Shown piece after piece: positions 7,760-16,209 of a DNA stretch of 64,000 nt (within the stretch, counting starts at the first letter, position 1; each line of letters begins with the position of its first letter). Position numbers and translations under genes: made by a program. The notes beneath the pieces were generated by a model. The model was not told where the DNA came from and made no database searches. It worked only from the letters and a program-made list of their open reading frames with translations. The DNA is from an uncultured Dehalococcoidia bacterium (GTDB lineage Bacteria; Chloroflexota; Dehalococcoidia; Lucifugimonadales; GCA-2712585). The stretch spans positions 878,459 through 942,458 of the forward strand of contig OX638324.1 of assembly GCA_951812825.1 (NCBI GenBank), written 5' to 3'.

Positions 7760-9178
7760 TCAGCACACTGGCGGCCGCAGATGCGCCCAGGGCAGCTCCT
7801 CCTCGAAGGCCGCCGACGCTCTCAGCACCGTCGCCTCATCTCCTGTACGCCCAACAATGTGCAGCCCGATGGGCATTCCGTCCTCCGTGAATCCGCAGGG
7901 TACCGATGCTGCTGGCTGTCCCGTAAGGTTGAACACCGGCGTGTACGGCATGTATCCCAGCCGTGGGTCCACCGACTGTCCGCCGATTACCCTCGGATGC
8001 TGCCCTATCCCGAACGCCGGCACCGACATCGTAGGTGTCAGCAGCAGGTCGTACTCTTCCATCACGTCGTCCGCCTGGCTCTTCAGCCTCTGGGAAGCCA
8101 GCATCGCCTTCACAAAGTCCACCCCCGTGGTTGACTCGCCCAGCGCCATGTTTCCCTTCACGTAGCTCGTCAGCAAATCCCTCTGATTCTCGTACAACTC
8201 CCTGTAGGAAACATACGCCCCCGTGGAGAAGATAGTCATGAAGTATTCGATGGGATGCTGGAGCGAAATCTGCGGTTCCTCCACCTCGCAGCCCAACTCC
8301 TCGAACGCCTGCGCCCCCGCGTATGCGATGCTCGCCACCTCCGGGTCCACCGCGGCGTATCCTAGGTCAACGCTCCACGCCACCTTTAGGCCCTCCACCC
8401 CCTTGTCCAACCCCTCGGAGAAGTTCGGCGGCTTCTCCCGCATCGCATTGATGTCCCTGGAATCGTAGCCCGCCAGCGCCTGCAGCAGCGTGGCCGCGTC
8501 TCGAACGTTCCGCGCCATCGGCCCCGATTGCGATGTGAAGTTGGGCGCGGCATTCCCCACGCCCCCGAACTTCGCCACCCGCCCCAGGGTGGGCTTGATG
8601 CCATAAACCCCGCAGAAACTGGCCGGGATCCGAATTGACCCTCCCCCGTCGCTCCCCGTCGCCAGCGCACACAACCCCGACACTAGGGCCGCCGCCGCGC
8701 CACCGCTCGACCCACCGCTGGTACGGTCGATGTTCCACGGGTTCCGGCATGCGTCCCCCAGCCGGTTCTCCGTCGTCCCCAAAAGCCCGAACTCCGGCGT
8801 ATTCGTCTTTCCCAGAATCACCGCCCCGGACTTCCGGACCCGCTCCGATGTCAACGAGTCTATCTCCGGCACGTAGTCGCGATATGCCAGGGATCCCATC
8901 GTGCTCCGGATTCCCTTTGTTAGCTCCAGGTCCTTGATGGACACGGGAATCCCCAGGAGCGGCGGTATCTCCTCCCCACCACCAATCCTCTTGTCCGCCC
9001 GCCTCGCCGACTCCATTGCCTCCTCGCCGCTGACCGTCAGGTAGGCATTCAAGACCGGATTCAACTCATCGATTCGCCCCAGAAACATCTCCGTCAGCTC
9101 CACCGAAGACACCTCCCGCGAGTCCAACAGCTCCCTCAACTCATAAGCCGGAGCAAACGCCAATTCTCCACTGTCCAT
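7760..9178 (-). CDS. Amidase (amidase signature family)
   Basis: A 472-residue protein of typical family length, starting at an ATG with GGAGG seven bases upstream. The Ser-cisSer-Lys machinery is visible: Lys in PVSIKDLELTKG, the Gly/Ser-rich signature RTSGGSSGGAAAALVSGLCALATGSDGGGSIRIPA, and the following GVYGIKPTLGRV. The C-terminal NLTGQPAASVPCGFTEDGMPIGLHIVG is also canonical. It hydrolyses a carboxamide. It is not part of a gatCAB set, so a GatA role is unlikely, and the substrate is unknown. A second, diverged amidase lies at 10750-12153. Confidence 0.92.
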   Translation of the reverse strand: MDSGELAFAPAYELRELLDSREVSSVELTEMFLGRIDELNPVLNAYLTVSGEEAMESARRADKRIGGGEEIPPLLGIPVSIKDLELTKGIRSTMGSLAYRDYVPEIDSLTSERVRKSGAVILGKTNTPEFGLLGTTENRLGDACRNPWNIDRTSGGSSGGAAAALVSGLCALATGSDGGGSIRIPASFCGVYGIKPTLGRVAKFGGVGNAAPNFTSQSGPMARNVRDAATLLQALAGYDSRDINAMREKPPNFSEGLDKGVEGLKVAWSVDLGYAAVDPEVASIAYAGAQAFEELGCEVEEPQISLQHPIEYFMTIFSTGAYVSYRELYENQRDLLTSYVKGNMALGESTTGVDFVKAMLASQRLKSQADDVMEEYDLLLTPTMSVPAFGIGQHPRVIGGQSVDPRLGYMPYTPVFNLTGQPAASVPCGFTEDGMPIGLHIVGRTGDEATVLRASAAFEEELPWAHLRPPVC

Positions 9179-9325
9179 TACAATCCCTCCATTTCGATAT
9201 CCCTCATTTCCGTCATTCCGGCGAAAGCCGGAATCCAGTCCCTCCCTTCCCCCTCAACCCACGTGTCATTCTGAGGAGGCCCGCGACGAAGAATCTCGCC
9301 CCAGCAGCACACCCAAACCCTACCA
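9179..9325. repeat. Spacer carrying two dispersed repeats
   Basis: At 9212-9239 there is a palindromic repeat (GTCATTCCGGC and GCCGGAATCC arms around GAAA). At 9264-9296 there is a TCATTCTGAG...GAAGAATCT element. No gene is seen. Confidence 0.6.
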
Positions 9326-10144
9326 TCATCCATAAACCTGATGCTGCGCCAACGGCGTCGACGTTACCGGCGTCGTCACGCTCAACCCGGCGTCCACCGG
9401 TATCACCACCCCCGTCACCCAACGCGACTCGTCGCTCGCCAGATACACCGCCGCCCATGCCACGTCCCACGCCGTCCCCTCCGTCCCCAGAGGCGCCGAC
9501 TCACGACGCGTCCGACGAAGCTCATCGTCCATCCGCGGCGCAACCATCGGCGTATACACCAACCCCGGCGCAATGCAGTTCACTCGAATGTTGTCCCGCC
9601 CGTGGTCTCCCGCCATCGAAAACGTAAGCCCAATCACCGCCGCCTTCGACGTGCTGTACGGCGTCGTGCCGTTGGCCCTCAAGCCCGCAATGGACGAAAT
9701 GTTGATGATCGACCCGCCGCCGCTCTCAATCATGGCCGGAATCGCGTGCCGGCTGGTCAGCATAATGCTCTTCACGTTCACCTCCATCACCCTGTCCCAC
9801 TCCTCCTCTCTGACCTCCACCACCCTCGCCCGGTGCGAAATCCCCACGTTGTTGTCCAGCACGTCCAGCCGCCCGTACCTCTCCACCGCCGCCTCCACCA
9901 TCGCCCGGCAATCATCCGAGCTGGTAACGTCCCCCTCGAACACCGAGGCTCTCCCTCCTTCTTCTCGGATAAGCCCGAGCGTCTCTCGTGCCCTCGCCTC
10001 CACGTTGTCCGCCAGCAGAACCTTCGCTCCCTCCCTGGCGAACAGAATTGCCGTCGCCTTTCCGTTCCCCACCCCCGACCCGCTGGAACCCGCCCCCGTA
10101 ACGATGGCCACCTTGCCTTCCAGACGACCTCTACCCTCTGCCAT
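9326..10144 (-). CDS. SDR family oxidoreductase
   Basis: A 272-residue classical short-chain dehydrogenase. I start it at ATG 10144 because GGGAGG lies four bases upstream; the open frame extends 21 codons further without a better signal. Nucleotide-binding motif: VTGAGSSGSGVGNGKA (an insertion-bearing TGxxxGxG). NNVG replaces NNAG. Active site: Ser in NISSIAG and the YSTSK pair. It ends with GVVIPVDAGLSV. Family enzymes oxidise or reduce alcohols and ketones with NAD(P). It sits between two amidase genes on the same strand, but the gaps are long and repeat-filled, so no operon is implied. Confidence 0.9.
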   Translation of the reverse strand: MAEGRGRLEGKVAIVTGAGSSGSGVGNGKATAILFAREGAKVLLADNVEARARETLGLIREEGGRASVFEGDVTSSDDCRAMVEAAVERYGRLDVLDNNVGISHRARVVEVREEEWDRVMEVNVKSIMLTSRHAIPAMIESGGGSIINISSIAGLRANGTTPYSTSKAAVIGLTFSMAGDHGRDNIRVNCIAPGLVYTPMVAPRMDDELRRTRRESAPLGTEGTAWDVAWAAVYLASDESRWVTGVVIPVDAGLSVTTPVTSTPLAQHQVYG

Positions 10145-10749
10145 TGCGCCTCCCATCGAAAGTTGCCGACTCGCCCAAAATATACCAGCCAACCAACCCC
10201 CCGTCACCCACCCAATTCCCCACTTCCCCCCTGGGAGCGCCCCTCCTCGTCATTCCCGCGAAGAGCCTGCCCCCGCGGAGGCGGGGGATGGGGGTGATCC
10301 CCCTCTCTTTTTTGAGGAGGCCCCGCAACGAAGAATCTGGCGGCGGGGGGCTCCTCCCCTCTTCACCCTTCCACCTCAATGGGGGATTCCCCCTCCTCCA
10401 AAAGTGACAACTTTTCCTTGCCACAAACCCCCTCCCTCTGCTACCCTCACTCTCATGAAACATATAGTCGCATTACACCACTTCACGGGACGACTCGCCG
10501 GACGCCTCCTCCGCGCCGTCCATGCCCTCGCCAAACTCATGCCCGTCCAGCGTCCCTGCCTCTACGGCAAAAACACCATCCGTTTTCACCACAGAAAATA
10601 TCGAATCCCCGATTACGAAGGAAAATACCCTTCGTTTCCACCACCCAGCAAAACGAATCCCAAAAAACGAATCATCTCTACAACAACAGCCCCACATGGC
10701 ATTCTGTGCGCAGCGAAGAATCTAGCGCCTGCAGCGCCCAACCTCCCCC
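10145..10749. other. Long spacer with repeats and promoter-linked element A
   Basis: No convincing gene is seen. It holds a palindromic repeat around 10248-10300 that carries an extra GC-rich insert, a GAGGAGGCCCC...GAAGAATCT element (10310-10338), and promoter-linked element A (10405-10457). An A+T-richer tail follows with ATCCGTTTTCACCAC and TTCGTTTCCACCACC motifs and AAAACGAATC/AAACGAATC words around 10575-10680. A 104-codon frame opens at 10455, but its composition is not gene-like and it overlaps the next gene's end. Confidence 0.55.
10405..10457 (+). promoter_or_regulatory. Promoter-linked repeat element A
   Basis: TGACAACTTTTC, then TTGCCA (10418-10423), an 18-base spacer and TACCCT (10442-10447) preceded by TG; an ATG follows 7 bases after the -10. 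The same layout recurs at 18281, 38889 and 50098 with TGACAA always exactly 13 bases before the -35. Confidence 0.5.
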
Positions 10750-12153
10750 CTATCCCAACGACGGCTTAAACCGGTGCCAACCCGTCTCTTCCTCGTAAGC
10801 GTGGGCCACTCGCAGAACCAACTCCTCCTCCCGATGTCTGCCCATGATATGCAGTCCTATGGGCAGCCGCCCCTCTCCGAATCCGCACGGGATCGAAATC
10901 GCCGGTAGCCCCGCGTCCGAAGCTATCGCCGTGCACGTCAGACTCAACGATCCCGCCGACACTTCCCGACCCCGCACCATCGTTGTCCCCCGCGTCTCCG
11001 GCACCTTCAACGCCGTCGTCAACGTAGTTGGCGAAACCACCACGTCCACCTTCCTCATCACCCGCGCCACCTCCCTCTTCAGCAGCGCCAGCCGGCGCTG
11101 CGCGTCCAGATAGTCCGCCATCGGTATGGCAGCCCCCCGCTCCAACCGCAGCTTCATATCGTCGTCTATCCGCGCCATCCTCTCCGGCGGGAACACTTCC
11201 CGGTAGTAGACCGCGGATTCCGGCTCCACAATCGTGTTGTGAATGTCCGACACCCCCGCAGCCCCCGCGATGGACACCTCCTCCACCTCTGCGCCCATGT
11301 CAGAAAGCGCCGCTACAGCCCTCCTCACCGCCCGCTCCACCTCCTCCGTGCAGCCGCTTCCTGTAAACTCCTCCAACACCCCTACCTTCACTCCCTCGAT
11401 ACCGCCCCACAGCGCCCCTCGGTAGTCCGGGAACGGCCCCCGCAGACTCACCGGGTCCTCCGGGTCATGCACCGCCAGCGCCTGCAACGTCAGCGCCGTA
11501 TCCTCCACCGTCTTCGCCAACGGCCCCGCCTGGTCGAAGGACCACGACGGCCCGAACAGGTTGTGCCTGCTTATCAGCCCGAAGGTCCCCCTCAGACCCA
11601 CCACCCCTGTCCACGCCGCCGGAATCCGCACCGACCCGCCCGTGTCCGACCCAATCGACACCAACCCCATCGACGATGCAACCGCCAGCCCCGACCCCGC
11701 ACTCGAGTGCCCCGGCGACCGGCTCACGTCCCACGGGTTGAAGCACGTCACCGCCACGTCCCGCCGGAAGTGACAGTTCACCTTCCCCACCAGAATTCCC
11801 CCCGCCCCCTCCATCAGCTCATGCACCCGCGCGCTCGTCTCCGGCACGTAGTCCTCATGGCTCTTGTACCCGTAGGTAGTGCGAATCCCCGCCGTGTCTA
11901 TCAGGTCCTTCAATGTGTAAGGAATCCCATGCAGCGGCCCCCGATAATCACCCCGCCGGATCTCCTCCTCAGCCTCCCGGGCCCGCCCCAGGGCATACTC
12001 CGCCGTAACCGTCGTAAACCCCTTCAACGGCCTGTCCACCCTGTCTATGCGATCCAGCGTCGCCTGCGTCAGCTCCACCGGCGAAAGCTCCCTCGATTCC
12101 AGCAGTCCCGCAAATCCCGCAACCGTCCCGTTCGCCAAATCCAGTCCGCTCAT
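10750..12153 (-). CDS. Amidase (amidase signature family), second copy
   Basis: A 467-residue protein with Lys in GIPYTLKDLIDTAG, the signature SRSPGHSSAGSGLAVASSMG, the catalytic region GSDTGGSVRIPAAWTGVVGLRGTFG, and the C-terminal SDAGLPAISIPCGFGEGRLPIGLHIMG. The usual SGGSSGG is changed to SPGHSSAGSG, but the Ser and cis-Ser positions are kept. It starts at an ATG preceded by GGGGGG. It is clearly diverged from the amidase at 7760-9178, so an old paralogue rather than a recent duplicate. The substrate is unknown. Confidence 0.9.
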   Translation of the reverse strand: MSGLDLANGTVAGFAGLLESRELSPVELTQATLDRIDRVDRPLKGFTTVTAEYALGRAREAEEEIRRGDYRGPLHGIPYTLKDLIDTAGIRTTYGYKSHEDYVPETSARVHELMEGAGGILVGKVNCHFRRDVAVTCFNPWDVSRSPGHSSAGSGLAVASSMGLVSIGSDTGGSVRIPAAWTGVVGLRGTFGLISRHNLFGPSWSFDQAGPLAKTVEDTALTLQALAVHDPEDPVSLRGPFPDYRGALWGGIEGVKVGVLEEFTGSGCTEEVERAVRRAVAALSDMGAEVEEVSIAGAAGVSDIHNTIVEPESAVYYREVFPPERMARIDDDMKLRLERGAAIPMADYLDAQRRLALLKREVARVMRKVDVVVSPTTLTTALKVPETRGTTMVRGREVSAGSLSLTCTAIASDAGLPAISIPCGFGEGRLPIGLHIMGRHREEELVLRVAHAYEEETGWHRFKPSLG

Positions 12154-12460
12154 GCCAACCCCCCGTTACAGATAATCCCTTCCCCTAAGCTAAGGTTTGG
12201 CGCCCTCCCCGTCAACGCCAACCGCCATCGGACAACCCATCTCCCCCACTACGCAAGGGCCTCCCTTGTGAGCGCCCGCCTCCCCCGTCATTCCCGTGCA
12301 GACGGGAATCCATCCACCTCTTCCGTAAGGGCCATTCGCCAACCGCCCGCCCATGCCCCCAAGCTTCACCCTGGTCTCAGCACCATGCAAATCTCACTCT
12401 AAGCGCAGCCGAAGAATCTCCTCCCCAATCCCCCATTCCACCAACCACGGACCCCTGGAA
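12154..12460. repeat. Spacer with several dispersed repeats
   Basis: It contains a palindrome (12287-12311; GTCATTCCCGT and ACGGGAATCC arms), a CGTAAGGGCCATTCGCCAACC element (12327-12350), and a shortened CTCTAAGCGCAGCCGAAGAATCT element near 12395. No gene is seen. Confidence 0.5.
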
Positions 12461-12489
12461 TTGACAACCTCCCCTCTTTGGGGTGAAAT
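12461..12489 (+). promoter_or_regulatory. Sigma70-type promoter
   Basis: TTGACA (12461-12466), a 17-base spacer and TGAAAT (12484-12489). It lies just before the ribosome-binding site of the coiled-coil gene at 12512. Confidence 0.6.
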
Positions 12490-12511
12490 TGCCCTAGCAG
12501 GAGGTGATTCT

Positions 12512-12889
12512 TTGGAGAGCGAGCAGAGGGAGGAACAGGAAAGAATCAACAAGGCCCTGAAGTCAATCGTCACTGAAATTCAACGGGACCACGTCAAGCT
12601 GAAGAAGTCTTTGGCCCGCATAGAGGAAGACCAGGGCCAACTTCGGGAGATGATAGGCCAGGTGAAACAGCTGCAGGAAGAGCTGCGGGAGACCATGTTC
12701 GGCGTTCACCAGGACCACACCCACGCCGCAGCCGGTGTGCTGGAACTGCAAAGGTACTGCGTACGAGTCGACGATAGGCTGCATCGTCTGGAAGAGAGCC
12801 AGGAGGACATCAAGGTTTCGGTGGCCGCCCTAAGCCCGCCAGACCCGGACCAGGACCCCCAACCCCCCAAGTGGAAATTCTGGGCCTAG
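12512..12889 (+). CDS. Small coiled-coil protein
   Basis: I start it at TTG 12512, because a full AGGAGGTGA ribosome-binding sequence (12499-12507) sits four bases upstream; the open frame continues upstream only through repeat DNA. The 125-residue product is charged and heptad-rich (INKALKSIVTEIQRDHVKLKKSLARIEEDQGQLREMIGQVKQLQEELRETM and VDDRLHRLEESQEDIKVSV), so it should form a long coiled coil. It ends in a Pro-rich PPDPDQDPQPPKWKFWA tail. There is no signal peptide. The function is unknown; it may be structural or an adaptor. It is convergent with the hydrolase gene, with a gap of 13 bases. Confidence 0.7.
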   Translation: MESEQREEQERINKALKSIVTEIQRDHVKLKKSLARIEEDQGQLREMIGQVKQLQEELRETMFGVHQDHTHAAAGVLELQRYCVRVDDRLHRLEESQEDIKVSVAALSPPDPDQDPQPPKWKFWA

Positions 12890-12902
12890 CCCCGCATCGC
12901 CC

Positions 12903-13691
12903 CTAAAGCGCCTCCCTTGCAAAGGCCAGCATCTCCGCGTTGAACTTCTCCTTCTCCGTCCACGGCAGCAGATGACCGCTGTGCTCAAAGAACACCTCCT
13001 TTGAGTTATTCAAGCTCCCCAGCAGCAACCTCGCCGTCGGCTCGTCGATAACCCCGTACTTCGCCCAGAAAACCCGGCTCGGCGACTTCATCGTCTTCAA
13101 CACCGGCCGAAAGTCGGCAAAGTACGATTCCCACGCCGCCGCCCGGTGCGTCGCCGTCGGCGTCTTCATGCACTCGTAGGACATCCAGTCAATCAACTCG
13201 TCGGAGACTTCCGCCTCCGGCCCGAAGTAGTCCACCACCGCCTTACGATGATCTTCCAACCGACGATGCTTTATGGCATCCAGCTTCTCCAGCAGGTCCT
13301 CCAGGGCCTGAAACCGGTACGGTCGCTGGTCCACGTCCGCAAACCCCGCCATCCTGTCCTCTCCGTATAGCTGCACGTATCTCCACAGAATCGCGCTGCC
13401 CATGGACCACCCCGCCGCCACCACCCGTTCCAGCCCCAAACCCTCCAGCATAAACCGGAAGTCGTGGGCGTACTGCGTCAGGGTCAGACCCTCGTCCGTC
13501 TTGCCCGATTCCCCCCGTCCCCGAACGTCCATCGACACCACCCTTACCTCCTCCGACATCGGGCCGATGTTCTTCTGCCAGAACTTCGTGTTGAACGGTT
13601 CTGCATGAATCAGGAATATCGCCCTGTTTTCCCTCCGCCCTTCGTCCTCGTAGTAGAGGGGTACTCCGTCCGGCGTTACCAGGTATGGCAT
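12903..13691 (-). CDS. Alpha/beta hydrolase
   Basis: A 262-residue single-domain hydrolase with AGGAGG six bases before the ATG. The nucleophile elbow is GWSMGS; the general-base His is in HSGHLLPW; the acid is probably Asp in YGVIDEP. The oxyanion-hole region LIHAEPFNTKFW replaces the usual HGxP. A cap domain lies at ~120-190. The fold fits esterases, haloalkane-type hydrolases or perhydrolases; the sequence does not decide which. It is not in an obvious operon. Confidence 0.85.
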   Translation of the reverse strand: MPYLVTPDGVPLYYEDEGRRENRAIFLIHAEPFNTKFWQKNIGPMSEEVRVVSMDVRGRGESGKTDEGLTLTQYAHDFRFMLEGLGLERVVAAGWSMGSAILWRYVQLYGEDRMAGFADVDQRPYRFQALEDLLEKLDAIKHRRLEDHRKAVVDYFGPEAEVSDELIDWMSYECMKTPTATHRAAAWESYFADFRPVLKTMKSPSRVFWAKYGVIDEPTARLLLGSLNNSKEVFFEHSGHLLPWTEKEKFNAEMLAFAREAL

Positions 13692-13736
13692 GATAGTCCT
13701 CCTATTTATTCAACTTGCGAATGTGGACGGCGCCCA

Positions 13737-14723
13737 TCAATCCTCCTGGCCCCGCTCAATCGACAGTTTCAACCTGCGGTACTCCGATGCAATCTCCGCG
13801 CCCAGGATCAGAATAAAGGCCGAGAAGTACGCCCACACCATCAGCACCACCACCGACGCCACGCTCCCGTACAGTTCGCTATAGTCGGCAAAGTTGTCCA
13901 GGTACCAGATGAACAGGTGCTTTCCGGCCTCGAAGAGGACGGCGGCAACTACGGCGCCCAACCACAGGTATCTCCAGTGCGTCTTGGTGTTGGGCAGAAA
14001 CTTATAGATGATTGCGAATATGAGGAAGTTCACCAGCAGCACCGGAATCTCCATCAATATCGCCATCCCCCAGCCGCCCAGATACTCTTCCAAAGGGACG
14101 CCTCCCACAGTATAGGAAGTCGCCAATCGGAACAGCGAAGTCGTGCCGACGGAGACGAAAAACAGCAGCGACACTCCCGCAGCCATAAGAAGCTGCCTCG
14201 GCTTGTTCTTGTAGAAGGGCGGGTCCTTCTCCACGTCCCACGCCCGGTTCACCGCTCGGGTAATGCCTCCGAAGACCGCACTTCCCGCCCACAACAGACT
14301 GAAGAAGGAAACAATCCCGAAGGCTGCGTTATACCTCGCCAGACTCGACAGAGTGTCACGCACGAAGGCCTCCGAGCCGGGCAGATAGTCTACAATGAAC
14401 GCTATCACCTGTTCCTGCCGGTCCGGCGAGTTGGCCACCGTGCTGATGATGGTGCTCAACCCCAGCACCAACGGAAACAGGGAAAGCACGGCGTAGTAGC
14501 TCACGCTGGCCGCCATGTGCGTGGCGTCGTCGTCACCCAGTTCCTGGACAACCCGCACTGACAGTCTGGCCACCGTGCTTCTTCCCAGCCTGGTAGCCCC
14601 CAGTTCCCGCTTCAGTCTTTCAACCCCTATTCCAAAGACCCCAGCCACCAGTCGAAACCTCTGGATTATTCGCCGGAACCGGGCAGCCGCCGGGGCCGTT
14701 GCCAGTCTTTTTCTAGGATTCAT
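13737..14723 (-). CDS. YihY/virulence factor BrkB family membrane protein
   Basis: A 328-residue polytopic membrane protein with six hydrophobic segments. Family marks are DDATHMAASVSYYAVLSLFPLVLGL, FGIVSFFSLLWAGSAVFGGITRAVNRAWDVE, and FAIIYKFLPNTKTHWRYLWLGAVVAAVLFEAGKHLFIWYL, ending with GSVASVVVLMVWAYFSAFILILGAEIASEYRR. The family was once called ribonuclease BN, but that assignment was retracted. A role in the envelope or transport is assumed. Stop and start spacing with its neighbours suggests a separate transcript. Confidence 0.9.
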   Translation of the reverse strand: MNPRKRLATAPAAARFRRIIQRFRLVAGVFGIGVERLKRELGATRLGRSTVARLSVRVVQELGDDDATHMAASVSYYAVLSLFPLVLGLSTIISTVANSPDRQEQVIAFIVDYLPGSEAFVRDTLSSLARYNAAFGIVSFFSLLWAGSAVFGGITRAVNRAWDVEKDPPFYKNKPRQLLMAAGVSLLFFVSVGTTSLFRLATSYTVGGVPLEEYLGGWGMAILMEIPVLLVNFLIFAIIYKFLPNTKTHWRYLWLGAVVAAVLFEAGKHLFIWYLDNFADYSELYGSVASVVVLMVWAYFSAFILILGAEIASEYRRLKLSIERGQED

Positions 14724-14801
14724 CTACCATTGCGCCCTTGTGATTCCACTGTCTGCTGACTGAAGTTAGCGCCACCCAAGTGACTAGAATTTTCAACAGA
14801 A

Positions 14802-14836
14802 GGGGCCAGCCGCCGACCATTCCTGCGACTGGCCCC
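14802..14836 (-). terminator. Candidate terminator after the 22-mer repeat gene
   Basis: GGGGCCAG and CTGGCCCC arms (8 bp) enclose a 19-base loop, followed on the minus strand by TTCTGTTGAAAATTC. The U-tract is weak. Confidence 0.45.
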
Positions 14837-14882
14837 AGGTTATTCCCTGAAGTTTACGGACTTCCGCCCGGAATACCCCCAG

Positions 14883-15983
14883 CTAAGCCTTATCTCCGCC
14901 CTGGTTGAACGGAGCCTTCACCACCACTGTCACTCCACTGATCGTGCCGGTGACAGCGTCCCGAACCGTCCGGCCGGCGGAATCGCTGATTGCGCTTGCC
15001 GCTTCCACGGCGCCCGTAGCAGCAGCCGATGCCGCGTCTTCGGCCTTAACTCCAACGGACTTCGCGCTGTCTATAGCTCCCTCGACCACGCCACGAGCTG
15101 CGGCGGCCAGATCTCCGCCCACGTCGGACGTTCCCTGAATCACGCCCCGTGCGCTGTTGGATACCGCCGAAGTCACGCTTTCGCCGATCTCCTCCGCCCC
15201 GTTGGCGCTGCCGACTACCACCGACTTTGCCGTATCGATTACGTCCGCGCCCACCTCGTGGGTGGCCTTGATGGCCCCGCGGGAAACGCTGGACGCTGCA
15301 TCCTCCAGGCTCACTGCAACGGACTTGCTGGTGCTGATGGCGCCTTCAGCGGCGCTCCCCGCCACTCCAGCCACGTCTCCACCTACGTCCGAGGCCCCCC
15401 TGATCAGTCCCTGGGCGCTGTTGCTGATGGCCGATGTCACACTGCCGCCTATCTCTTCGGCGCCGTTGACGCTGCCAACAACCACCGACTTTGCCGTGGT
15501 AGTCAGCTCGCTCCCAACCTCGTGGGCGCCGCGAATGGCCCCGCGAGAGACCTCCGTCGCCGCTTCCTCCAGGCTGACGGACAAATCCTTAGTTGTGGAG
15601 ATTGCGCCCTCTGCAGCGCCCCGACCGGCCTCGGCAACGTCCCCGCCTACTTCGCGGGTACCCTTGATGGCCGCTCGAACCGTGTCGCTGAGCGTCCCGG
15701 CCGTAACCGTCGTCACTTCGCCGACGCCCTGAATGGTCCCGATAACTGCTCCCTTAGCTGCGCCACCCACGTCGCCACCAACTTCTACAACTCCCTGTAC
15801 CACCCCGCCAATCACGTCGGTGACTGCTCCCGTAGCCTCACCGCTAATGTCGCGGACCCCCTGCAGGGCCTTGACCGTACTCCCCCTTGTCGCATCGATA
15901 CTCGCCCCAACCACGTCCCCCACGCCCCGAATGGTCCCAACAATACTATTCCTGATGCTGTTTCCCAGATTGCCTAGAGGCAT
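14883..15983 (-). CDS. Apolipoprotein-like 22-residue repeat protein
   Basis: A 366-residue protein starts at an ATG with GGGAGG six bases upstream. After 15 N-terminal residues it is built of 15 gap-free 22-residue units, then a 21-residue tail. Typical units are GAIRGAHEVGSELTTTAKSVVV and GLIRGASDVGGDVAGVAGSAAE; the pattern is roughly G-A/T-I-x-G-a-x-E/D-V-G-G/x-x-V followed by small residues. Units 6-9 (15345-15608) and 10-13 (15081-15344) match each other in order, so an 88-residue block was duplicated. There is no signal peptide, Cys, Trp or Tyr. Eleven- and 22-residue periods are known from apolipoproteins, synucleins and LEA proteins, where they form amphipathic helices on lipid or under desiccation. 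The function here is unknown. Confidence 0.8.
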   Translation of the reverse strand: MPLGNLGNSIRNSIVGTIRGVGDVVGASIDATRGSTVKALQGVRDISGEATGAVTDVIGGVVQGVVEVGGDVGGAAKGAVIGTIQGVGEVTTVTAGTLSDTVRAAIKGTREVGGDVAEAGRGAAEGAISTTKDLSVSLEEAATEVSRGAIRGAHEVGSELTTTAKSVVVGSVNGAEEIGGSVTSAISNSAQGLIRGASDVGGDVAGVAGSAAEGAISTSKSVAVSLEDAASSVSRGAIKATHEVGADVIDTAKSVVVGSANGAEEIGESVTSAVSNSARGVIQGTSDVGGDLAAAARGVVEGAIDSAKSVGVKAEDAASAAATGAVEAASAISDSAGRTVRDAVTGTISGVTVVVKAPFNQGGDKA

Positions 15984-16209
15984 CTTTACCCTCCCGTTTT
16001 CTTGCTTTGAACTACTACAATTTTATCACACTTGGCCCAATGCCAATTTCCACCTCCCCGCGTCCCTGCAAACGAAGGCCCATGCCCTCCAAGGGAGACC
16101 TTTGAACAACCCTCTCAAGAGCGCGAACAAGCCCCTTCCCCCTCCACCCTCCACCCACATTTCATCCTGAGCGCAGCCGATGGATCTAGCCATCCCCCTT
16201 TAAATACTC
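15984..16209. repeat. Spacer with a dispersed repeat
   Basis: A TTCATCCTGAGCGCAGCC...GGATCT element lies at 16161-16187, and a GGGAGACCTTTGAACAACC element near 16095-16115. No gene is seen. Confidence 0.45.

Noticed and set aside
10455-10769. 104-codon gene after promoter-linked element A
   Set aside because: The encoded sequence includes dispersed repeats, runs into the amidase gene's 3' end and has no match to the frame after element B.
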